The notes below the pieces were generated by a model. The model was not told the origin of the DNA and did no database searches. It was given only the letters and a program-made list of their open reading frames with translations. From NCBI RefSeq assembly GCF_004193775.1, contig NC_041021.1:878001-942000 (forward strand): a stretch of 64,000 nt of DNA, in the 5' to 3' direction. Shown here piece by piece: positions 1 through 8,182 of the stretch (the stretch's first letter is position 1; each line of letters opens with the position of its first letter). This DNA is from Glycine soja (taxonomy: Eukaryota; Streptophyta; Magnoliopsida; Fabales; Fabaceae). The position numbers were made by a program, and so were the translations under genes.

Positions 1-59
1 TACAACCAATATATGGACACCTGCTACAACATAAAGACTCAATTGAGACATTTCATTTC

Positions 60-289
60 TCTATATTTCTCCGGGGAAGCACGTGACAATGCCTGCGAAA
101 TGACGGCGTAATGAGATTGGGAGAGTGAGAAGGGAAGAAAAGAAGAGGGTGAGGGTTTGGATGGCGTCTAGGAGGGCCTCGGTGGGGTCCTCGATGTTCT
201 ACTTCACCACTTCTTCCTCGTCTTTGCCGCAGGACCCATTGTTGCTACGTTCCTTCTTCTGCTCTCAGTCTCAGTTATTATCAATATAA
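60..289 (+). other. GC-richer island with a short ORF, unassigned
   Basis: This stretch is clearly less AT-rich than what follows. It holds an ATG-started 42-codon frame (161-289), rich in serine and leucine. A second frame over 190-280 is strongly hydrophobic (a run of A, G, P, I, V, L). It could be the end of an exon or gene that starts left of the window. I do not recognise a family. Confidence 0.15.
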
Positions 290-2453
290 ACTTCTAAAGA
301 CAAACTATTCATACAAAAGACTATTCAACTCTTCAAAACGGAATTCTGATCTCAAGTCATTCCAAATCAAGTGAAATTCTGTATAAAGATTTCAAACATA
401 TTTGCTTGTCTTTTTTTTTTTTTAAAAAAAAAATAGTGTTTTCTTGTTCACTTGTCTACATGGAGATAATTTTTTTAAAAAAATAATTCTTGTGCATATA
501 AGTTTGCTAGTTTTGGAGTGTCATTTCATAACACTTCTTTTTGGTGGAATTCGATTCCGAATTTTGTGAAGGATTGATTCCTTAGGGATCAATATTCTTT
601 ACCTAATCATAAGTTTTGTTACTTTCCCTTTTGGGTTTTTGCATAGTGTCCAATTGTCATTTTTTTTTTGTTAATTTTAATTTGATGTTCTTTGGGGTTG
701 GTGTGCTTGAGTAACTTTTAGGGGACCCAATCTAGTCGGGGTCTTTCTTGCCCCTCACCTATTATTCTCAATTTTTTTTTTGAAAAAAAAAATTAAAAAC
801 ATATCATAAAACCTAATTGATTTCCTTCCTCGTATATAACCATTTATAGATATAGAGAAAGATGTTTTCTTTACAGTGTATAGACATAGATGTCTTAAAA
901 AAAATATAGACATAGATATGCTTATACTCCAATCTTATGATTTGATATAAAAGTACATATTTCTTATGATGTTTAATTTATGATCATTTAGTTCCTCTTC
1001 TTTCACTTTCTAGCATTATTAACCTCAATCACGTTCCGTCATGGCTTAATTATTGTTCTTGATCTGGGGGTTTATTTACTCAGAGTTTTTTAAAATTATT
1101 TGATCAGCCTTGTTCAGTTGTTCACTAAAGAAAAGCGAATTTCTAAATTAAATTATATAATATTAGATTAGATAAAAAGTGTACCCAAAAAAAATTAGAT
1201 AAAAACAAACTCTTGGTATACACGAAAATAAAAATTACAGTCACTTTTTAATTTTTGAAACCATGAAAGGAAGAAGTTAATATATATGTTGGCTTTCAAT
1301 GTAATGATACGCCATTAATCCGTCATGATCGCATCACTCAAGTTGCAACGTATTTCATTCACACAAAGTATGAAACCATCCACACCATTTTGTGGACATT
1401 TCTACTACACTAGCTAAATTTCCGTTAGTTTTGCAATAATAATAGTGTTATCATTATCATTACACGCTGACTTTGATTTCGTTACTATTTAGACCTCTAA
1501 CGACATTTTATTTTGAAACAACAAAGAAAATGTATTATAACAGGTACCTGGTGTACCACCCCTATATTATACAAGACAATGATAAACACGTTTTAGAAAG
1601 CCATTCGATCTGCACCACAGTTGCATATAACCATGGTATAGTGTAACCTGTTAGAAGAATTTCTGTTTCTTACCACTGTTACCAAGCCACTGATATTGCC
1701 TCTCACTAGACCATCACAAGAGATTAACTTTATTAAAATGTGAAAGTTATAATTGTTACGCTCTAAAAATCACATTTAAAATTTGGAACCAAACACACTA
1801 TTTATATTGTTGTTTTTTCTTCTTTAAAATTTGTTAGAAAGTTCATAAATGATAACACTACAGGTGAAGAATTTAGTATATGGATTCAAATGAGAAATTA
1901 TTCATTGATTGAAAAATTGAAGGTTGGTATTTAATTAATAACTGCTTAATACTGTACTTGTATATGCTTTTAACCATATTTACCATTATATAATCTTTTA
2001 ATGATTATAATTAATTAAATAATTTTAAAAGTGTAAGGTAAGGGACCTTTTAGTAAATAAAAAATAAAAATCTAATTACTCGTATTAAATTATTATTATT
2101 ATCATTATTATATATTTTAAAAAGTTATTAATACGTATATATTGTTTCAATTCATCTCTTATCATCATAATTCAAAATATACGAACATACACTATCCTCG
2201 CCATTTTCCTTTATCTAACAGAAAACAATACTACGATTAATTATTTATTCGACCAGGTCAAACACATGTTCCGTGAAAGAGGCCAGGCGTAGAACAAAAG
2301 TTGACCAGCCAGTGATTGGGAAATTAAAAACACAACTATTCAATTTGTAGTATGCCAACCAACAATTTTTTTTTTATTAGAAAAAATTAGAAGTTGATTT
2401 GGCCATTTTGCACCACCATATTTCATGACACGTTTTTCCCCCTTCACCCTCCC
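290..2453. other. AT-rich intergenic region
   Basis: There is no coding region I can support. It holds homopolymer A/T runs and, at about 1141-1402, copy A of a dispersed repeat described separately. The last few hundred bases should contain the promoter of the phytocyanin gene. Confidence 0.6.
1141..1402 (+). repeat. Dispersed repeat, copy A
   Basis: The core around 1262-1365 (ATGAAAGGAAG, then ATGATACGCCATTAATC, then GTCATGAT and GCATCACTC, then TTGC and TCATT) recurs with substitutions at about 5466-5647 and 7940-8147. The upstream part (AAATTAAATTATATAATATT, CTTGGTATA) is shared with copy C. The downstream TTGTGGAC block is in all three copies. The family is unknown; it may be old promoter or UTR DNA carried along by local duplication, or a short mobile element. 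Confidence 0.6.
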
Positions 2454-2462
2454 TATATAAAT
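2454..2462 (+). promoter_or_regulatory. TATA box of the phytocyanin gene
   Basis: TATATAAAT lies 129 bases before the ATG at 2583. A start site about 30 bases downstream would give a leader of about 100 bases containing a (CAA)n run at 2477-2497, which is typical of plant 5' leaders. Confidence 0.55.
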
Positions 2463-2582
2463 ACCCATTAACCCCAGCAAACAACAACAACAACAACCAA
2501 ATCATACTTTACATTGTGCACTCTAATTCCCTTGTTTTGTTTACCCACATTTGTGAGACTATATTATATTGGAGCATATATC

Positions 2583-3528
2583 ATGGGTCTGAAGTTTACA
2601 CATGGAGTGGTGATATTAATTGTTATAAGTGCTTCAATGTTTTCAGTGAGCATGGCCAACAAGGATTGGTCCTTTGGTTTCAACTACACTGATTGGTGGT
2701 CTAGATTTGGGAATCATCCTCAAAACAAAACACAGCAACAACCCAGGCAAATTCTCGTGGGTGGCTCAGAGCATTGGCACTACGGTTTCAACTACACCGA
2801 TTGGGCCTTCAAGACTGCCCCATTTTACCTCAATGATACTCTAGGTGAGTTTTCTAGTAAAACATGAGTACCTTTAATATTTTGTTTAATTAATATCATA
2901 TATAAAAGTGAGTTGGGAAGAATCCATTTTATTTATACATATACTTTAAATTTAAACTGCATTTAAATATATATACACGTTAATTTTTATGTATTTTTAG
3001 TATATAACTTCTTTTCACATACATGTAATTAGATTTTATCATCTTACCATATCATTCTTTTAATATGTTACGGGGAAAAGATGAATTATTGGACCTATTT
3101 TTTCAATATTCTACATTCAATTCATTTGTTGGTTGTTGTTAATCAAAATAAAAAAATTACTATATTGTTATCTATTGGTCATCTGTATCCCTGCTAATTA
3201 GTTGCTATTAAAGGATGCAAACACATGGGCATGAATTGATTGAATTTTTTGTGATGTAGTTTTCAAATATGATGCTCCAAATGCCACCAGTTTCCCACAC
3301 AGTGTGTACATGTTCAAAAGTTTTGGGAGCTTCTTGAAGTGTGACATTAAAAAGGCTAAGATGCTAGCAAATCCCACACAAGGTTCGGGAGAGGGCTTCA
3401 AGTTTGTGTTGAAGAAGTGGCAGCCTCACTACTTTGCCTGTGGTGAGAGAAATGGCTTCCATTGCAACAACGGTACCATGAAGTTCGCTGTGATGCCAAT
3501 GTTTCGTCCCTTCTGGAAGTGGCCTTGA
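2583..3528 (+). CDS. Secreted phytocyanin-like (plastocyanin-fold) protein, two exons
   Basis: Exon 1 is 2583-2844 (donor GTGAGT) and exon 2 is 3260-3528 (acceptor GTAG), joining in phase 1 to give 176 residues. Residues 1-25 form a signal peptide. The cupredoxin part starts near residue 66. Likely copper ligands are His101, Cys148, His155 and Met161, and Cys115/Cys156 are candidates for the family disulfide. The C-terminus is PFWKWP, with no hydrophobic GPI-type tail. Six N-x-T sequons (NYT twice, NKT, NDT, NAT, NGT) suggest heavy glycosylation in the cell wall or apoplast. The protein is odd in carrying the motif W-x-[FY]-G-F-N-Y-T-D-W twice (residues 29-38 and 65-74). Phytocyanins are small blue-copper electron carriers, but for this subgroup the substrate is not known. 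A TTG at 2514 is in frame upstream; the ATG at 2583 is chosen because it begins the signal peptide. Confidence 0.85.
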
Positions 3529-3873
3529 GAAAGTTGCGCCGTTGCAGCTTCTTATATTTTGTTTTTCTTATATGTTATGCCTTAAGATTCTGTTGGCAAT
3601 TCAGATTTTTCTAAGCTGTTATAATAAAATATTTTAATGACTCTGTACTTTTTTGTTTTGCTTGTAAGTTTGGTAACTTTGGTTAACGTTTGTTTGTGCT
3701 CAGAAAAGCAAGTTATAGCTGGAGGCTAATATGGTGCTCTCTTTTTAGCATAGCCATAATTTGCTGTTTGCTTTGTTCAATTAGAGGTTTTATAGCTTTT
3801 TCTATTATTTAAGATCTTACTATAATAATTTAGAGTGTGCAAAAGCTGTGTTACAAATATCAAATACAACAGA
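3222..3873 (+). repeat. Source segment of a local duplication
   Basis: The segment runs from the end of the phytocyanin intron through exon 2 and the 3' UTR to about 3873. It matches 5647-6294 almost base for base (small indels in the intron tail, a handful of substitutions). Both copies end at the same place after CAAATACAACAGA. Confidence 0.9.
3623..3628 (+). terminator. Polyadenylation signal AATAAA
   Basis: AATAAA lies about 95 bases after the phytocyanin stop codon, in a T-rich 3' UTR. The same motif is kept in the duplicated copy (about 6045). Confidence 0.5.
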
Positions 3874-3880
3874 TGTCATT

Positions 3881-3974
3881 ATATGTTGTCAAATTTAATT
3901 GCAGAGTTGATATATGTTGTCATAATTTAATTGCAGACAGTGATGATATATGTTGTCATAATTTAATTGCAGAG
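3881..3974 (+). repeat. Three-unit minisatellite
   Basis: A core of about 26 bases (ATATGTTGTCA, T/A-rich middle, TTTAATTGCAGA) occurs three times, at about 3881, 3911 and 3947. It begins just outside the edge of the duplicated phytocyanin segment and is absent after the second copy. Confidence 0.8.
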
Positions 3975-5465
3975 TCTAAAAGATGTTATTGGCATAGAAT
4001 TTTCAAATGTCTATGTATTTAATTACAATCATTTTATGGTAAATAAAATCATTTTTGTATTAGTAAAATGGTCTCTTAATTTTTTAATTTTTTTTAAAAA
4101 AATATTTTAAGATGATTATTATAAGAATTGTCTTAAAAAATTTATTTTCTAAGACGATTTCATCTTAAAAGCCTCATTTTTTATTTTTTTTTAAAAAAAG
4201 ACATTTTTAAACAATTATTTTGAAAATCATTTTAAAAGTTTACTTTCAAGTCAAAATCGCTTTAGAAAGATAGTTTTTTAGTTACCAATTGGAAAGTGGA
4301 AAATCTTGACTTTCCACAACTTTAGCTTTAAAGACAGTTCAAAATCATCGTTGAATGTGTTAAAAAAATATCATTGAATATGATTTTTGCATTAGTGACA
4401 TTTGTTTTTGTTTCCATCCTTTTTCATTTAGTTTCACAAATGGGAATATAAAGTTAACTTGGTGATGAAGGGAGAATGAAAGGAAGAGAACAACATTGTA
4501 GATTTAGATCTTTTGCTAATAAAAATTAACAATTAATATTTACTGATAAAAAAACGTTCCACCAAATAAATTTTATGGTAATTTACCTTTAATTTTAAGA
4601 ACAATTTACATAATGTGAATAAGTTCTTGATGGCCTAGATATTGTTGAGACTAGCTTACCCCGCAAAGTAATATTAATTGGCACAATGTAGGTTAGTGGG
4701 ATGAATTATCCCACTTCTTGGACTCTAACTATGAACTCTTTGAAAATAATCATGCTATTACATTTTTTATTAATTAGTTGACTTAATATTAGGATTAATT
4801 CAATAGTGAATGAAATCTAAAATAAATTTTGAGATATTTTTTATTGAAAGAATTATATGTTGAGTGTTTTTGTTAATATATATAACTTTTTTTTATCAAT
4901 GTCTGTGACCTTTAGTGTTTTATTATAAAAATTAATAATAAATACATTTTTTTTTGTTGAGAAACCTAAAAATTAAATTTTAATTACTTTATTCTTAAAC
5001 CAACCCTATAATTAACCCTTCTATATAGTTATGACAAAGGATATTTCCATCTCTAGATATATAACAAGTTAATAGTAATATATCAACATATAATTTTATT
5101 AAGCTTCGTTCTCCACTAACAAATAGCAAACACACATCCATAGTTATTAAATTACCAGCACAAAATCCAACATCCCACATCCCAGACATGATAAAATTAA
5201 TGTATTAATTTTGATTTAAATATTTTATTTTTATATCTTTAAGTAATATTTTAAAAAATTTCATTTTTATAATATTATTTTTAATATCATAATAACAATT
5301 TATTGTAATGTGAGCCTTAGATGGATCTAAAGGTCAAGAAAATAGTCCACCATAGACTACATATAAAGGTGGTTCACCGTAACCTCCACCAATATGTATA
5401 TAACTATAGATGAAACTTTTACGATTAGATTTAAATTAAGAGGAACTAATGCACCAAAGGAGGAA
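3975..5465. other. AT-rich intergenic region with possible transposon debris
   Basis: No gene is supported. Around 4030-4400 there are repeated AAGACGATTT / AAAATCATTTT words and an end-like TTTTTGCATTAGTG (reverse complement CACTAATGCAAAAA), which recalls CACTA-type subterminal repeats. No partner end was found. Confidence 0.4.
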
Positions 5466-5647
5466 AAAAAAACATAAAAAGGAAGTAAATTTGTTGTCAT
5501 TCCATGTAATAATACGCCATCAAGGCGTCATCGTCATATTACTCATGTTGTTGCCATGCATCTCATTTACAAAAAGTCTATATAAAACTAGCCACTAATT
5601 TGTGGACTTAATTCTACCCCACTAATTTGTGGACTTAATTCTACCCC
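5466..5647 (+). repeat. Dispersed repeat, copy B, with a perfect 27-bp tandem duplication
   Basis: It shares AATAATACGCCATCAAGGCGTCAT and following words with copies A and C. A TATATAAAAC stretch lies at about 5580. At 5594-5620 and 5621-5647 a 27-base unit (ACTAATTTGTGG, then ACTTAATTCTACCCC) is repeated without change, ending where the truncated phytocyanin copy begins. Confidence 0.75.
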
Positions 5648-6294
5648 ACATGGGCACGAATTGATTGAATTTGTGATGCAGTTTTCAAATATGATGCTCC
5701 AAATGCCACCAGTTTCCCACACAGTGTATACATGTTCAAAAGTTTTGGGAGCTTCTTGAAGTGTGACATTAAAAAGGCTAAGATGCTAGCAAATCCCACA
5801 CAAGGTTCGGGAGAGGGCTTCAAGTTTGTGTTGAAGAAGTGGCAGCCTCACTACTTTGCCTGTGGTGAGCGAAACGGCTTCCATTGCAATAACGGTACCA
5901 TGAAGTTCGCCGTGATGCCAATGTTTCGTCCCTTCTGGAAGTGGCCATGAGAAAGTTGCACCATTGCAGCTTCTTATATTTTGTTTTTCTTATATGTTAT
6001 GCCTAAGATTCTGTTGGCAATTCAGATTTTTCTAAGCTGTTATAATAAAATATTTTAATGACTCTGTACTTTTTTGTTTTGCTTGTAAGTTTGGTAACTT
6101 TGGTTAACGTTTGTTTGTGCTCAGAAAAGCAAGTTATAGCTGGAGGCTAATATGGTGCTCTCTTTTTAGCTTAGCCATAATTTGCTGTTTGCTTTGTTCA
6201 ATTAGAGGTTTTATAGCTTTTTCTATTATTTAAGATCTTACTATAATAATTTAGAGTGTGCAAAAGCTGTGTTACAAATCTCAAATACAACAGA
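5647..6294 (+). pseudogene. 5'-truncated duplicate of the phytocyanin gene (exon 2 and 3' UTR only)
   Basis: The acceptor (GCAG) and the whole second exon (5682-5950, 269 bases, same stop) are kept with only a few changes, followed by the 3' UTR and its polyadenylation signal. Exon 1, the signal peptide and the duplicated tryptophan motif are absent; repeat copy B stands in their place. The copper-ligand residues are all still encoded. An ATG at 5732 would give 72 residues without a secretion signal, so I call it a pseudogene. A chimeric transcript that reaches a new upstream exon cannot be excluded from sequence alone. Confidence 0.8.
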
Positions 6295-6906
6295 ATTGTT
6301 TTGCTCCTCACTCATTCTTCATATACGTTTATATTTTTCTGGATAAGTCCAATACCTCTTTTTATGCTTTTTTTTGTTTTGTTTTTGTAACATCATATCA
6401 AGAGCTTCATTGATCTTTAAGGATCTGTTAGAAGAGGAAATTAAGAATCTTTAAGTTTTTGAAACTTTTCTCTATCGCGAAACTCGTTTTTTCCTTCTAT
6501 ACGTACCCTTAGTCCCTGGCCTTTCTCTTCAACACCAGCACACAGTTCTTTTTCAGCAAAAGGCAACACTCAATTTTAGGTTTTTTCTTATTCTTTTGTT
6601 ACCAGTTTTCCTCCCTTTGCTCAATGCTTACTTTTCTTTTTCAATTCCTTATCTGATACTTTTATTCTTATTCATCAATTACTCATTTTGAATTAACATG
6701 GCTGACTAACAATGTCACTCACATATTAATATTGAATATTAAGTTAACAAATATACTAAAACTGCATAAACTTAAAGTATTAATGCAATAGTGTATGACT
6801 CTCCGGGTTTACATGTGTGAAAACAATTTATTTAGTGGAAGAATATATGTTTGATTCTCATCATGGGTAGAATTATCTTGGGTCAGGGTTATCCATGCAC
6901 AGTGAG
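6295..6906. other. Intergenic, nothing supported
   Basis: The DNA is AT-rich with pyrimidine runs (6300-6650). I see no coding pattern and no repeat ends. Confidence 0.5.
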
Positions 6907-7461
6907 TAGGGATGAAAATAGGTCGGACTTTGGTGGACCTAAGCTTGACCCACACCACTATACTAAGCATAAGTCTGATTTGTTATCTGTTAAAAATAAT
7001 TTATTAAGGTTTAATCCTGACCTACATAAAAGTCTGATTTGACCTAAAAGTCTATATATAAAGTTTGATCTAATTAATTAAATACATAAAAAAGTCTAAA
7101 AGTTTAGATTACTCGTGTGACGGATCAAGAGTTTAAAATAGGTCCACTATTGAAAGAAGGAAAATGAGGAAGTAAGAATGCGGAAATAGGAATGGAAGTG
7201 ATGGACTGATTCTAAACTTATGCATCACATGATTCTTGTGACCTATATTACAAGTGACGTAATTGATAAGTGGATGTAAGAATATATTTAATTTAAACAA
7301 ACTCACTATTCATCCTTAGTATGCTTTTTTTTAAGCTTACAACTTGACCTTTCTAATTAAAAAATCTTTTTAAAAAATTTAAATTTAACCTTTTTAATAA
7401 ATAAGTTAGGCCAAGCCAGATTATAGGTTCTTGACGGATTGTCTGACTTATTTCCACCTTA
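6907..7461. mobile_element. Non-autonomous hAT-like element
   Basis: The left end reads TAGGGATGAAAATAGGTCGG and the right end, reverse-complemented, reads TAAGGTGGAAATAAGTCAG. These imperfect terminal inverted repeats have the TAGGG(A/G)TG start common in plant hAT ends. Flanking octamers ACAGTGAG (6899-6906) and ACTACGAG (7462-7469) agree at 5 of 8 bases, compatible with a decayed 8-bp target duplication. There is no transposase frame inside. Confidence 0.5.
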
Positions 7462-7539
7462 ACTACGAGCAAAGTTAGTCTGATTCAAGGTTAAAGGATA
7501 AAATTGACAAATTAATAATAATAACGGAACTTAAAAAGA

Positions 7540-7563
7540 AATAATAATAATAATAATAATAAA
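7540..7563. repeat. (AAT)n microsatellite
   Basis: Eight or so consecutive AAT triplets in an A-rich context. Confidence 0.9.
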
Positions 7564-7939
7564 ACAAAAAGTTAAAAAAATTAAAACACTGAAGTCACAT
7601 ATTTGATTGAAGAAAAAAAATGCTTAAACTATACTCATAATTAATAGTGGGAATTCTAACTTGTTAGATAGGAATGGATTATAAAATAAATTTACGTCTT
7701 GGTATATTACATTAAATTAATTTCTAAATTAAATTCTATTTTAGATTAGATAAAAATAAGTTTTTACTCCCTAAATTTTTTTAGATTTTAAATTTTGGTC
7801 TTTAAATAAAATTTTGATCAATTAAGGTTCCTACATATTTTTTTCTTAAAGTTTTAGTCTATGCCATCTATTTACATCGTTGTTAAATGATAACATTGAC
7901 ATTAATTTTTTCATTATTTTATGGTGTGTTTATTAAGAA

Positions 7940-8147
7940 GTATATAATATTGGATATTAGATAAATCAAACACTTGGTATAAACATAAAAAATAAGAAAT
8001 AAAATTATAATTAATTTTTGAAAGCATGAAAGGAAGTTAATATGTTGCAATGATACGCCATTAATCTGTCATGATGGCATCACTCTAGTTGCCACGAATC
8101 TCATTTACTTACACTTAGTATGAATTTGTGGACTCAATTCAACCTTT
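7940..8147 (+). repeat. Dispersed repeat, copy C, overlapping the 5' side of the PPR gene
   Basis: It shares the ATGAAAGGAAG, ATGATACGCCATTAATC and TGGCATCACTC blocks with copies A and B. Its TTTGTGGACTCAATTC block supplies the in-frame codons that precede the likely PPR start codon. Related words (TTTCTAAATTAAATT) also appear further upstream at about 7720. Confidence 0.7.
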
Positions 8148-8182
8148 CCCAGAATCACACAAGAGGCATTGGGCACAACACA

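Noticed and set aside
4030..4400. Possible CACTA transposon end (AAGACGATT words and CACTAATGC read in reverse)
   Set aside because: Only one end-like sequence was found, with no partner inverted end and no 3-bp target duplication.
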